Made by a program: the position numbers and the translations under genes. From an uncultured Oscillospiraceae bacterium (GTDB taxonomy: Bacteria; Bacillota; Clostridia; Oscillospirales; Ruminococcaceae), in assembly GCA_910586535.1 (NCBI GenBank), contig CAJUHS010000002.1, positions 62,001 to 126,000 on the forward strand: a stretch of 64,000 nucleotides of DNA. The letters are read 5' to 3'. The notes beneath the pieces are model-generated. The model saw only the letters and a list, made by a program, of their open reading frames with translations, had not been told where the DNA came from and ran no database searches. Shown in pieces: positions 26,006 through 34,973 of this stretch. Every line of letters starts with the position of its first letter. Position 1 is the first letter of the stretch.

Positions 26006-26998
26006 ATGTCCTTTGACAAATACATATATGAAAAAGCCGAAAACGAGGTCAAGCAAAACAGGTTTCGTGCCGAAAGAGAAGCCGAAGAAAGAGCTTTGGA
26101 AGCCGAGCGGAAGATACCGGAAATAAAGGAAATAAGCAACGAGCTTTCACGCACAAGTATTGAACTTTCAAAGCTTATACTGAAAAACAAAGGTGATTTT
26201 AAGGAAAACTTTGAGAAGATCAAAAACCGAAACATTCAAGGTCAGGAAATGATACGTTCCCTGCTTACCCGAAACGGATATCCTGCGGATTATCTCGAAC
26301 CGCGCTACAGCTGCGTCAAATGCTGCGACAAAGGATTTTATGAGGGACAACGCTGCTCCTGCTTCGAAAGGCTGCTTACCCGCTTTGCAGTAGAAAAGCT
26401 CAACTCTGAAGCCAATATGCCCGACTGCGACTTTGAGCATTTCTCTCTGTCATATTACGAGGGCAGATCGGATTCCGGAGTCGACTGCTTCAAAAGAATG
26501 TCGGAAAATCTGGAGTTTTGCAGGCAGTACGCCGAACGGTTTTCAACAAATTCATCAAGCCTGTTCCTGCTGGGAAAAACAGGAATCGGCAAGACCCATA
26601 TTTCACTATCAATAGCTAAAGAGGTAATAAAACGCGGCTTTACTGTCGCTTATGGCTCTCTGTTAAACTACTTAAGAATAATTGAAAAGGAACACTTCGG
26701 AAGAAGCGAAAATCCCGAAACGGACACGCTTCAGATACTTATAGGCGCAGATCTGCTTATTCTTGATGATTTAGGCTCAGAGTTCCGCACAAACTTTTAT
26801 GAATCCGTGATATACAATATCGTTAACTCACGCATTAATCTGGGACTTCCTACCATTATAAGCAGCAATCTTTCCGTACCTGAACTGCAGAAAAACTACA
26901 ATGACAGAATTATTTCACGACTTTTTAGCGTATACCATATTATTCCATTTGTCGGAGAGGACATTCGTCAGATAAAACGGCTTAATGAAGAATTTTAA
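26006..26998 (+). CDS. DnaI/DnaC-like helicase loader ATPase
   Basis: A 330-residue AAA+ ATPase. An N-terminal helical region (residues 1-100) leads to a Cys cluster CVKCCDKGFYEGQRCSC (about 107-123), typical of clostridial DnaC-like loaders. The ATPase core has Walker A GKTGIGKTHIS near residue 192, Walker B LLILDDLGSE and a sensor region. It probably loads the DnaB-type replicative helicase together with the DnaD protein. Phage DnaC homologues look alike, but the DnaD partner and lack of phage genes favour a chromosomal role. Confidence 0.88.
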   Translation: MSFDKYIYEKAENEVKQNRFRAEREAEERALEAERKIPEIKEISNELSRTSIELSKLILKNKGDFKENFEKIKNRNIQGQEMIRSLLTRNGYPADYLEPRYSCVKCCDKGFYEGQRCSCFERLLTRFAVEKLNSEANMPDCDFEHFSLSYYEGRSDSGVDCFKRMSENLEFCRQYAERFSTNSSSLFLLGKTGIGKTHISLSIAKEVIKRGFTVAYGSLLNYLRIIEKEHFGRSENPETDTLQILIGADLLILDDLGSEFRTNFYESVIYNIVNSRINLGLPTIISSNLSVPELQKNYNDRIISRLFSVYHIIPFVGEDIRQIKRLNEEF

Positions 26999-27026
26999 AG
27001 AATTTCTATTTTTTTTCTGTTAACGG

Positions 27027-27055
27027 TTGATTTTTTATAAATAATGTTGTATAAT
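27027..27055 (+). promoter_or_regulatory. Promoter of cheV
   Basis: TTGATT (27027-27032) and TATAAT (27050-27055) are 17 nt apart, 30 nt upstream of the cheV ATG. This separates cheV from the replication genes before it. Confidence 0.7.
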
Positions 27056-27084
27056 TATACTATAACTTAGGGAGGGATTTTTCT

Positions 27085-27999
27085 ATGAACACTAATATTT
27101 TGCTGGAAAGCGGTACCAACGAGCTTGAACTTCTTGAATTTCAAGTGGGTGACAATAATTTCGGTATTAATATTTCCAAAGTTGTGGAAATTATGATAAA
27201 TGAGGACGTAACGCCCGTTCCCAATTCCCCTGAGGAGATCGAAGGCGTATTTATTCCCCGTGACAAGCTTATTTCCGTTATTGATTTACATAAGGTAGTT
27301 CATGTCCCGCATACATCTTCCGGCAAGGAAATTTTCATTATATGCGAGTTTAACCGTATGCATGTTGCTTTTCATGTTACAAGCGTAAAGGGCATACAGA
27401 GAATATCCTGGGCGGATATTGCCGACCCGCCGGCCGTTACCAGCGGAAGCAGCGACGAGGCTATAGGTCTTGCAACGGGAGTCGCAAAGATCAACGACAG
27501 GATCATCATTATCATGGACTTTGAAAAAATTGTTTCCACGCTCAACCGTGACGCTGGTCTTGACATTAACGGTCTTGAAAAGATCGACAGACCTACGGTC
27601 ATGACGGGAAACAAACATATTGTTGTTGCCGATGACTCTAAGTTCCTCAACAAGATGATCACTGACTCGCTGTCCAAGGTCGGTTTCCACAATATCATGT
27701 CTTTCAGCAACGGTCAGGACGCGTGGGAATACGTTCAGAGTTTCAAGGACAAGGATGACGATATCACTTCTCACATTGCCTGCATTATAAGCGACATTGA
27801 AATGCCCAAAATGGACGGTCACAGACTTACAAAGTTAATTAAGGACGATAAGACCCTTTCACAGATACCGGTGCTGCTGTTCTCCTCACTTATAAACGAA
27901 CAGATGATTGCAAAGGGAAAATCTGTAGGCGCGGACGGTCAGTTCTCAAAGCCTCAGATTAAAGAGCTTATCAGTTATCTTATCAAGGTTCTTTCATGA
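27085..27999 (+). CDS. cheV: Chemotaxis coupling protein CheV (CheW-receiver fusion)
   Basis: A 304-residue fusion of a CheW-like coupling domain (about residues 12-155) and a phosphoacceptor receiver domain (about 175-304). The receiver has the acidic pair VVADDSKF, the phosphorylated Asp in IISDIEMPKMDG, a switch Ser in LLFSS and the Lys in FSKPQ, so it looks functional. It links chemoreceptors to CheA and adapts the signal. The ribosome site is GGAGGG. It stands alone, with its own promoter and terminator and no other motility gene in the window. Confidence 0.93.
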   Translation: MNTNILLESGTNELELLEFQVGDNNFGINISKVVEIMINEDVTPVPNSPEEIEGVFIPRDKLISVIDLHKVVHVPHTSSGKEIFIICEFNRMHVAFHVTSVKGIQRISWADIADPPAVTSGSSDEAIGLATGVAKINDRIIIIMDFEKIVSTLNRDAGLDINGLEKIDRPTVMTGNKHIVVADDSKFLNKMITDSLSKVGFHNIMSFSNGQDAWEYVQSFKDKDDDITSHIACIISDIEMPKMDGHRLTKLIKDDKTLSQIPVLLFSSLINEQMIAKGKSVGADGQFSKPQIKELISYLIKVLS

Positions 28000-28013
28000 T
28001 CAAATCATAATCT

Positions 28014-28050
28014 AAGCGGTTTGTCAAACGACAAGCCGCTTTTTTTATTG
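28014..28050 (+). terminator. Rho-independent terminator after cheV
   Basis: A 12-bp stem with one G-U pair (28014-28025 and 28030-28041, loop AAAC) is followed by a run of seven T. It ends the cheV transcript. Confidence 0.88.
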
Positions 28051-28060
28051 TTGTCCTATA

Positions 28061-28094
28061 ATCGACAGTTTTTTGAAATTCCATGGTGTATAAT
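28061..28094 (+). promoter_or_regulatory. Possible Spo0A-activated promoter of spoIIGA
   Basis: ATCGACA at 28061-28067 matches six of seven bases of a Spo0A box (TTCGACA) and could serve as the -35. TATAAT lies at 28089-28094, leaving a 21-nt spacer. The Bacillus spoIIG promoter is known for a similarly long spacer with Spo0A boxes at the -35. The ATG is 63 nt downstream. Confidence 0.45.
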
Positions 28095-28156
28095 AAAATC
28101 AAACCTTAATCAAGCCGATAAACACATTTTCCACTTAAGAATCGAATGGTATTTTT

Positions 28157-28981
28157 ATGTACATATATGTTGATATACTTATAATCACAAACATCTACGC
28201 AAACTTTTTTCTGCTTAAAACTACTGCACGGCTTATCCATACGCCGATAAGAAACAGCAAGTGTATCATAGGAGCAATTGTCGGCAGTCTGTTTTCACTT
28301 ATAATACTGCTACCTCCGATAAATTCATTTCTGCTGCTTCTTATACGTATCTTGTCAGCAGTACTTATGATAACAGTATCGTTCGGCGGAGGAAAATCTC
28401 CCGGTGAGCTTTTCAAAACAGGGGTAACATTCTTTTTTGTCTGCTTTATCTTTGCGGGAATAGAATACGGACTGGCAGTTCTTTCCGGCGGAAAAAATAT
28501 GCTCTGGCATAATTCCACGCTGTATGTGAATGTTTCGCTGCTGACGCTGGTTATTTCAACTATAGTTTCATATGCTGCCGTGTGTTTTGTCCGTTACTAT
28601 ATGGACGGCAAAAACTCTGCGGATATAACGTATGACCTGATAATAACCAGAAACGGAAAAACGGTATTGGTCAATGCCGTTGGCGATACCTGCAATAACC
28701 TCACAGACGTATTTACTGGTAAGCCAGTCATAGTCTGCTGCAAAAGCAGCGTACTCGGGCTTTTAAAGGATAACGAACCCGATACGGAAGTTCCCGGCGG
28801 CGGCTGGAGACTTATCCCGTTTTCCACGATTCATTCTGAGGGTATGCTGCCTATTTTCAAACCGTCGGAAATTATTGTTAAAAATACAGAAAACGGCGCT
28901 ATTAAATCTATTGATGTCTATATCGGCGTTACAGATAAGGAAATGGAACACGCCGTTTTTAATCCTAAAATACTCAGATAA
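28157..28981 (+). CDS. spoIIGA: Pro-sigma-E processing peptidase SpoIIGA
   Basis: A 274-residue membrane-embedded aspartic protease that removes the propeptide of SigE in the mother cell after a forespore signal. Five hydrophobic segments fill residues 1-150. The C-terminal protease domain carries VGDTCNNLTDVFTGKPVIV (about residues 178-196), which corresponds to the family's DTGN-type active-site loop, here DTCN. Its substrate gene sigE begins 24 nt after the stop, the conserved arrangement. The ribosome site is weak. Confidence 0.9.
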   Translation: MYIYVDILIITNIYANFFLLKTTARLIHTPIRNSKCIIGAIVGSLFSLIILLPPINSFLLLLIRILSAVLMITVSFGGGKSPGELFKTGVTFFFVCFIFAGIEYGLAVLSGGKNMLWHNSTLYVNVSLLTLVISTIVSYAAVCFVRYYMDGKNSADITYDLIITRNGKTVLVNAVGDTCNNLTDVFTGKPVIVCCKSSVLGLLKDNEPDTEVPGGGWRLIPFSTIHSEGMLPIFKPSEIIVKNTENGAIKSIDVYIGVTDKEMEHAVFNPKILR

Positions 28982-29004
28982 AATTTTGAAAGGAATGACC
29001 AACA

Positions 29005-29730
29005 TTGAATATCCGTACAAAAATTATCAACAAAATCAAATTCATTTGGCAGAAAATAATGCTAAGAAAAAATGTTAAAAACATTTTTTACATAAACGGT
29101 CCTGAAACTCTCCCCGCCCCCCTTTCCAAAACACAGGAAGAGGAAGTTTTCCTAATGCTCGAGACTGATGAGGAAAATGCTCGCCGTATCCTTATAACGC
29201 ATAATCTGCGCTTGGTGGTATATATTGCCAAAAAATTTGAATCCACAGGAATAGGCATAGAAGACCTTGTCTCAATAGGCACAATAGGACTTATCAAGGC
29301 GGTAAAAACATTTTGTCCCAGCAAAAACATCAAGCTTGCAACCTATGCTTCACGCTGCATAGAAAACGAGATACTTATGTTCCTGCGGAAGTCCAGCCAG
29401 TACAAAAACGAAATATCAATAGATGAACCGCTCAACATCGACTGGGACGGAAACGAGCTGCTTCTGTCCGATATTCTTGGTACGGATGAGGATACTGTAA
29501 ACGGCAACATTGAAAATGAAGCGGAAAAATCAATACTTCTTGAAGCGGTTGAACGGCTTCCCGAACGTGAAAAATGCATTATGAAAATGCGGTTCGGTCT
29601 TACCGACGGAAAAGAAAAAACACAGAAGGAAGTAGCAGACATCATAGGAATATCCCAATCATACATATCAAGACTGGAAAAGCGCATTATAAAAAAGCTT
29701 CGGCGTGAACTTGAAAAGGTGATCTCATAA
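29005..29730 (+). CDS. sigE: RNA polymerase sporulation sigma factor SigE (pro-form)
   Basis: A 241-residue mother-cell sigma factor. The first 25-30 residues are a basic, amphipathic pro-sequence (IINKIKFIWQKIMLRK) that SpoIIGA removes. Region 2 includes NLRLVVYIAKKFE, GIEDLVSIGTIGLIKAV and LATYASRCIENEILM; region 4 ends with GISQSYISRLEKRIIKKL. These are almost canonical for SigE. The start is a TTG at 29005 with GAAAGGAA about 10 nt upstream. sigG follows after 87 nt. Confidence 0.96.
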   Translation: MNIRTKIINKIKFIWQKIMLRKNVKNIFYINGPETLPAPLSKTQEEEVFLMLETDEENARRILITHNLRLVVYIAKKFESTGIGIEDLVSIGTIGLIKAVKTFCPSKNIKLATYASRCIENEILMFLRKSSQYKNEISIDEPLNIDWDGNELLLSDILGTDEDTVNGNIENEAEKSILLEAVERLPEREKCIMKMRFGLTDGKEKTQKEVADIIGISQSYISRLEKRIIKKLRRELEKVIS

Positions 29731-29771
29731 TTTCCAGTTTTTGTATTGTCCTAAAATGAATATTAAAAACG

Positions 29772-29810
29772 GCTCCTGACAATAATTTTAGTAATATTAT
29801 TGTCAGGAGC
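29772..29810 (+). promoter_or_regulatory. 15-bp hairpin that includes the sigG ribosome binding site
   Basis: Perfect arms 29772-29786 and 29796-29810 with a 9-nt loop. The AGGAG of sigG (29805-29809) lies inside the right arm, so folding would hide it. No T-run follows, so it is not a standard terminator. It would reduce sigG translation from sigE read-through transcripts or any transcript starting upstream of the left arm. Confidence 0.75.
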
Positions 29811-29817
29811 TAAAATT

Positions 29818-30597
29818 ATGTACTACAATAAGGTTGATATAAGCGGCGTGGATACGTCCAAGCTTACGGTTTTAAAGGAATCGGAAAAGCTTGAGCTTCT
29901 TAAACTGTGCAAAAAAGGCGGCGCGGAGGGCAAGGAAGCCCGCCAAAAGCTGATAAACGGAAATCTGCGCCTTGTTCTGAGTGTTATCCAGAAGTTTATA
30001 GGACGGGGCGAAAACGCCGACGATCTGTTTCAGGTCGGTTGTATCGGGCTTATGAAAGCAATTGACAACTTTAATACCGACCTTGACGTGAGGTTCTCCA
30101 CATATGCCGTTCCTATGATATGCGGAGAAGTACGGCGCTATATGCGCGACAACAATCCCATAAGAGTAAGCCGCTCTCTCCGCGATCTGGCGTACAAAGC
30201 CATGCAGGCAAAGGAACAGCTTATAAATAAAAATCAAAAAGAACCCACGATAAAAGAGATTGCCGAGCTTATAGGAGTAAAACAGTCGGATGTTGTTCTC
30301 GCTTTGGAAAGCATTACAGACCCGATATCGCTGTATGAACCGGTATACTCCGACGCCGGGGACACGCTTTATGTACTTGACCAAGTTGGCGACAAAAACG
30401 ACGATTCCAACTGGCTGGACGAGATATCCCTTAAAGAAGCAATAAACCTGCTCCAGCCCAGGGAAAAAAATATTCTGTACCTAAGATTTTTTCTTGGAAA
30501 AACTCAAGTGGAAGTTGCAAACGAGATAGGAATATCACAGGCTCAGGTATCACGGTTGGAAAAAAATACGTTAGGAAAAATAAAAGGTCAGATATAA
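29818..30597 (+). CDS. sigG: RNA polymerase sporulation sigma factor SigG
   Basis: A 259-residue late forespore sigma factor. It has the SigG N-terminus (MYYNKVDISGVDTSKL), which includes the segment used for anti-sigma control, then region 2 (NLRLVLSVIQKF, DDLFQVGCIGLMKAIDNF), region 3 (PIRVSRSLRDLAYKA) and region 4 (EIGISQAQVSRLEK). The ATG at 29818 lies 8 nt after AGGAG; a TTG at 29800 gives extra residues absent from the family. It is placed behind spoIIGA-sigE as in Bacillus. Confidence 0.96.
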   Translation: MYYNKVDISGVDTSKLTVLKESEKLELLKLCKKGGAEGKEARQKLINGNLRLVLSVIQKFIGRGENADDLFQVGCIGLMKAIDNFNTDLDVRFSTYAVPMICGEVRRYMRDNNPIRVSRSLRDLAYKAMQAKEQLINKNQKEPTIKEIAELIGVKQSDVVLALESITDPISLYEPVYSDAGDTLYVLDQVGDKNDDSNWLDEISLKEAINLLQPREKNILYLRFFLGKTQVEVANEIGISQAQVSRLEKNTLGKIKGQI

Positions 30598-30642
30598 ATG
30601 TAAAACGTACCGGAACAAAAGCTTCGGTACGTTTTACATTTA
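30595..30642. terminator. Bidirectional terminator between sigG and rubrerythrin
   Basis: An 18-bp perfect stem (30595-30612 and 30625-30642) with a 12-nt loop starts at the sigG stop codon. A-rich and T-rich ends on the arms let it serve both converging genes. Confidence 0.85.
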
Positions 30643-30650
30643 ATTCTAAA

Positions 30651-31184
30651 TCAATAATTCTCTTTTCTTACTTCAAAATAGCTCTGAGGGTGATTGCATA
30701 CAGGACATACGTCCGGAGCCTTTTTGCCCATGACAAGATGACCGCAGTTCCTGCACTCCCACATTTTCATTTCGCCCTTTTCAAATACCTGCTGCATCTC
30801 TATATTGTTCAGCAGCGCGCGGTAACGCTCTTCATGAGCCTTTTCTATTGCACCTACTGCTCTGAATTTCTCCGCAAGTTCGATAAAGCCCTCTTCCTCA
30901 GCGTCCTTTGCAAAGCTTTCATACATATCAGTCCACTCGTAGTTTTCTCCGTCAGCAGCGGCAGCAAGATTAGCCTTTGTATTTCCAATGCCGCTCAAAG
31001 CCTTAAACCACATTTTAGCGTGTTCCTTTTCGTTGTCGGCTGTTTTAAGGAATATTTCTGCTATCTGCTCATATCCCTCTTTTTTGGCAACGCTTGCAAA
31101 ATATGTATATTTGTTTCTTGCCTGACTTTCTCCAGCAAAAGCTGAAAGAAGATTCGCTTCGGTTTTTGTTCCTTTAAGTTCCAT
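30651..31184 (-). CDS. rbr: Rubrerythrin
   Basis: A 177-residue peroxide-reducing enzyme of anaerobes. The N-terminal ferritin-like diiron domain has GESQARNKYTY and the EKEHAK ligands; a second set is in the ERYRALL region. The C-terminal rubredoxin domain has CRNCGH and CPVCNHPQSYFE. The ATG at 31184 is preferred to a start at 31244 because AGAGGT precedes it and a perfect promoter ends just upstream at 31216. It is monocistronic. Strong basal expression is expected. Confidence 0.95.
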   Translation of the reverse strand: MELKGTKTEANLLSAFAGESQARNKYTYFASVAKKEGYEQIAEIFLKTADNEKEHAKMWFKALSGIGNTKANLAAAADGENYEWTDMYESFAKDAEEEGFIELAEKFRAVGAIEKAHEERYRALLNNIEMQQVFEKGEMKMWECRNCGHLVMGKKAPDVCPVCNHPQSYFEVRKENY

Positions 31185-31215
31185 AAAAATACCTCTTTTC
31201 CAAATATTTTTATTA

Positions 31216-31244
31216 ATTATACACCACGTAACGTTCTTTGTCAA
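31216..31244 (-). promoter_or_regulatory. Strong SigA promoter of rubrerythrin
   Basis: Consensus TTGACA (31244-31239) and TATAAT (31221-31216) with a 17-nt spacer on the minus strand, about 31 nt before the ATG. Confidence 0.9.
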
Positions 31245-31423
31245 GCAAGATATTTCCTGCCACAGTCACACAAATCAATTTTATTAAAATAAATTCATGT
31301 TTAACGCAGAATGACGGCTCAGGCGGCGTGGCTCCACGCATATTGTCTATTACAAATTATGGACTTTCTTTAAAATATAATTGATTAAATTACTTTTATC
31401 TGAAGAAAATTTTCCGAAAAGTA

Positions 31424-31452
31424 TTGTCATATGCAATAATTTATGTTAAAAT
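31424..31452 (+). promoter_or_regulatory. Promoter of the GH2 glycosidase gene
   Basis: TTGTCA (31424-31429) and TAAAAT (31447-31452) with a 17-nt spacer, 80 nt before the ATG. The rest of the 31.25-31.53 kb gap holds only a short GCGTGG/CCACGC inverted repeat at 31326-31339; I see no gene in it. Confidence 0.6.
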
Positions 31453-31532
31453 TAATATCAATTTATTGTGATATTTTAGGTAAAGGACGATCTTCCCGAT
31501 AAAAACCAAAAATTAAACCGGAGGCTGAAAAT

Positions 31533-34500
31533 ATGAAAAAACTATTTAACAACGATTGGGAGTTCCAGAAAACCGATGTGGAACTTTCATTGGACAATCT
31601 GGAAGAAAACAGCTGGAAAAGAGTCGATATCCCCCATGACTGGCTGATACACCAAACAAAGGATCTGTATGAAACAAGCGCAGGCTGGTACAGAAAAAGC
31701 TTTAATGTAAACGGTTCTGCCGCCGCAAGAATCGTACGCTTCGAGGGTGTATATATGGATACTGCCGTATGGGTAAACGGCAAACCCGCAGGCGAATGGA
31801 AATACGGCTACTCTACTTTCGAGTTCAACATTACAGCACTTCTTCACGAGGGAGAAAATGAAATCGTGGTAAAGGTATCCCACCGTTCTCCCAACTCACG
31901 CTGGTATTCAGGCGCCGGTATATTCCGCAATGTTTATCTGCTGGAGCATAAAGGCGCATACCTGATATCCGACGGAGTATACTTCTCAGAAAAACAGGAC
32001 GTTCAAAACAGCAATATCAGAAATATTAAGCTGTCCGCCGAAAGCATCGGAGGGGATTCGGTTGAATACGTTATTTCTGATGAAAACGGAAAGGTACTGC
32101 TGACCGCTAAAAGCAATCCCAATGAGGAAATAGCTGTAACTGCTGAAAATCCACGCCTTTGGGATACTGATTCGCCGTACCTTTACACCCTCGAAACAAA
32201 GCTTTACGACGGCGGAATTGTTACGGACAGTCAATCCTGCAAAATAGGATTCAGAACAATAGAGTTCAGAGCGGACAGCGGTTTTTGGCTCAACGGAAAA
32301 AACATCAAACTGAACGGAGTGTGTCTGCACCATGATCTTGGCGCGCTTGGCGCGGCGGTAAACAAAACTGCTCTGAAACGGCAGCTTACTGCCATGAAAG
32401 AAATGGGCGCAAACGCTGTCAGAACGTCACACAATCCTCCGGCTGTTGAGCTCATGGAGCTTTGCGACGAAATGGGAATACTGGTGGACAGTGAAGCTTT
32501 CGATATGTGGGAACTGAAAAAGACCGATTACGACTACGCACGCTTTTTTGATGACTGGTACACCCGCGACGTGGCAAGCTGGGTACGCCGCGACAGAAAT
32601 CACCCTTCGGTCATAATGTGGAGCGTGGGCAACGAAATTTACGATACGCACTCGTCCCCAAGGGGCGTTGAGGTAACAAAAATGCTTTGCGCCGAAGTCA
32701 GAAAACATGACTTTAACCACAACGCCTATACCACTATAGGATCCAACTATATTGAGTGGGAGGGCGCCCAAAACTGCGCCATGGAGATCGAGACCGTAGG
32801 CTACAACTACGGCGAGAGGCTTTATGAGGATCACCACCGCCGTCACCCCGAATGGTTTATCTACGGCAGCGAGACCGCCGCAAGAGTACAGAGCAGAAAC
32901 GTGTACCACTTCCCGAAGTCTGCAGCATACATAACTCACGATGATATGCAGTGCTCCTGCCTGGAAAACTGCCGCGCGGGAATTTCCGAACGCACCGCTC
33001 AGACCTCAATTATTGCTGACAGGGACACTCCTTTCTGCGCGGGACAATTCATTTGGACAGGCAGCGATTATCTGGGCGAACCAAGTCCCTACTCCACAAA
33101 AAATTCATACTACGGTCAGATAGATACCGCCGGTTTCCGCAAGGACAGCTACTATCTTTATCAGGCTGCTTGGACAAACAAGACCGTGCTGCACCTTATG
33201 CCTTACTGGGATTTTAACGATGGTCAGATTATCGATGTTATGGTGTACACAAACCAGCCTTATGCCGAACTGTTCTTTAACGGAAAATCACTGGGCAAAA
33301 AGGCTGTTGAGGGTATCTACAGCGCTGACTGGCAGCTTCCTTATCAAAAGGGAGAGCTTAAAGCTGTTTCCTACGGCAAGGACGGTAAAATCACCGCTGA
33401 GGACAGCGTGTGCTCCTTCAGCGATACTGCGGAAATACGTCTCACGCCCGATAAGACCGTACTGAAAGCCGACGGCGATGACATGATCTTTTTAGACATC
33501 TCTGCTTACGACTTTGATGGTATATTTGTCGCAAACGCACGAAACCGTGTAATAGTCGAGGTAAGCGGAGCTGGACGTTTGGTAGGTCTTGACAGCGGTG
33601 ACAGCACCGATTACGATGAGTTCAAATCAACCTCAAAAAAGCTTTTCGGCGGCAAGCTCCTTGCAATGATCGCAGGAAAGGATCACGGAGGCGAAATTAC
33701 GGTCAAAGTTACTTCTGCGGAACTTCCCGAAGCTTCTCTAACTCTTTCGGCAGAAGACGCAGCGATTCCCGACGGTTCGGCAAACGCATTTGAGGAAAAC
33801 TGTCCTGTTGGAACAATGAAAGAGATACCCGTAAGAAAGATAGAGCTTTCAGCGACCGCACAGCATTTTGACGGACAGCTCACTGAAACTGAAGTCACAG
33901 CAAAAATTCTGCCCGAAAACGCTGACTATAGCGTAGAGTGGGCTGCCGTTACCGAAACAGGAGTTATTACAAATCTTGCCACTGTTGAGACTGCCAAAGA
34001 AAACAACTGCAAAGCAAATGTAAAGGTATTCGGAGACGGAAAATTCAGGCTTCGTTGTTATTGCAGAAACGGCAAGCCAGACCCGGAGGTAATATCCGAA
34101 CTGGAAATGGACGTTCAGGGACTTGGCAGCGTGGCAATAGACCCATATGCAGGTCTTGTAAGGGGAAGTCTCTATAACATGAGTCCCTCACAGCTTGACG
34201 AGGTATCCGAGGGCGGAGTCAAGATCGAGCGCGGATACGGAAATATAGTCGGCTTCCGCAATGTAGATTTCGGCAGGGGCGGTTCGGACAGATTCTCCGT
34301 GACCCTTATCAACTGGCACAACAACGACGAAGTAAAATTCTCCGTCTGGAGCGGAATGCCACATGAGAACGGCTCAGAAAAGCTCGGCGATTTTGCCTAC
34401 TGCGCAGACTTTATCTGGCAGACCTACATTCCAAACAGCTTTAAGCTTGACCGTCCGTTAAAATGCGTTAAAGACCTGTGCTTTGAATTTGAGGATTCAG

Positions 34501-34907
34501 AAAAAAGAATTTATTTCGGAGGATTCCTCTTTGAGGGCGGTGACGAATCCTATTCGGAAATATGTGCGGCGGATTTCTCAAATATCCGCGGAGACAGCTT
34601 TACTTCAACTGAAAACGGAGTTGAACACATCGGCAACAACGTTTTCATCGACTACGACGGATTCGACTTCTCAAACGGCATAACAAGCATTACCGTTAAG
34701 GGTAAGACCCGCAACGCCAACGATTCGGTACATATGAGGATCATCGGCGAAAACAGCGAGGTAAAGGAGATACTCGAATTTTCCAAAAGCGAAGATTACG
34801 TTGAAAAAACCTTTACCGTACATAGCCTAACAGGAAAAGCCGATATTAAGTTCGATTTTCTGCCCGGATGCGACTTCGATTTCATGAGCTTCAGATTCAA
34901 CGCGTGA
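31533..34907 (+). CDS. Glycoside hydrolase family 2 enzyme (beta-galactosidase-like)
   Basis: A 1124-residue GH2 protein without a signal peptide, so probably cytoplasmic and acting on imported oligosaccharides. The order is: GH2 sugar-binding jelly roll (1-150), immunoglobulin-like domain (about 165-260), TIM barrel (about 265-560) with the acid/base Glu368 in WSVGNEIYDT and the nucleophile Glu447 in IYGSETAARV, then DUF4982-like and further beta domains to about 740. A long C-terminal part contains a carbohydrate-binding-like beta-sandwich (about 870-1124). The ribosome site is CCGGAGG. No transporter or regulator is adjacent, so the sugar is unknown; beta-galactosidase and beta-glucuronidase-like activities are both possible. 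Confidence 0.9.
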   Translation: MKKLFNNDWEFQKTDVELSLDNLEENSWKRVDIPHDWLIHQTKDLYETSAGWYRKSFNVNGSAAARIVRFEGVYMDTAVWVNGKPAGEWKYGYSTFEFNITALLHEGENEIVVKVSHRSPNSRWYSGAGIFRNVYLLEHKGAYLISDGVYFSEKQDVQNSNIRNIKLSAESIGGDSVEYVISDENGKVLLTAKSNPNEEIAVTAENPRLWDTDSPYLYTLETKLYDGGIVTDSQSCKIGFRTIEFRADSGFWLNGKNIKLNGVCLHHDLGALGAAVNKTALKRQLTAMKEMGANAVRTSHNPPAVELMELCDEMGILVDSEAFDMWELKKTDYDYARFFDDWYTRDVASWVRRDRNHPSVIMWSVGNEIYDTHSSPRGVEVTKMLCAEVRKHDFNHNAYTTIGSNYIEWEGAQNCAMEIETVGYNYGERLYEDHHRRHPEWFIYGSETAARVQSRNVYHFPKSAAYITHDDMQCSCLENCRAGISERTAQTSIIADRDTPFCAGQFIWTGSDYLGEPSPYSTKNSYYGQIDTAGFRKDSYYLYQAAWTNKTVLHLMPYWDFNDGQIIDVMVYTNQPYAELFFNGKSLGKKAVEGIYSADWQLPYQKGELKAVSYGKDGKITAEDSVCSFSDTAEIRLTPDKTVLKADGDDMIFLDISAYDFDGIFVANARNRVIVEVSGAGRLVGLDSGDSTDYDEFKSTSKKLFGGKLLAMIAGKDHGGEITVKVTSAELPEASLTLSAEDAAIPDGSANAFEENCPVGTMKEIPVRKIELSATAQHFDGQLTETEVTAKILPENADYSVEWAAVTETGVITNLATVETAKENNCKANVKVFGDGKFRLRCYCRNGKPDPEVISELEMDVQGLGSVAIDPYAGLVRGSLYNMSPSQLDEVSEGGVKIERGYGNIVGFRNVDFGRGGSDRFSVTLINWHNNDEVKFSVWSGMPHENGSEKLGDFAYCADFIWQTYIPNSFKLDRPLKCVKDLCFEFEDSEKRIYFGGFLFEGGDESYSEICAADFSNIRGDSFTSTENGVEHIGNNVFIDYDGFDFSNGITSITVKGKTRNANDSVHMRIIGENSEVKEILEFSKSEDYVEKTFTVHSLTGKADIKFDFLPGCDFDFMSFRFNA

Positions 34908-34973
34908 TAAAGAGCACATACAACATTATTCAATTCCCGTCGTGCAGAAAAACTTTTCGGATATTGTAAGTTG

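Noticed and set aside
26006..26998. Phage origin for the DnaC-like gene
   Set aside because: It is paired with a DnaD-domain gene and surrounded by core genes; no integrase, terminase or structural gene is near.
29731..29771. SigF promoter for sigG
   Set aside because: GTATT-like sequence is present but no acceptable -10 lies at the right distance; I could not support a call.
31326..31339. GCGTGG/CCACGC inverted repeat before the GH2 gene
   Set aside because: Six-bp arms with a two-base loop and no T-run; too short to call a terminator or operator.
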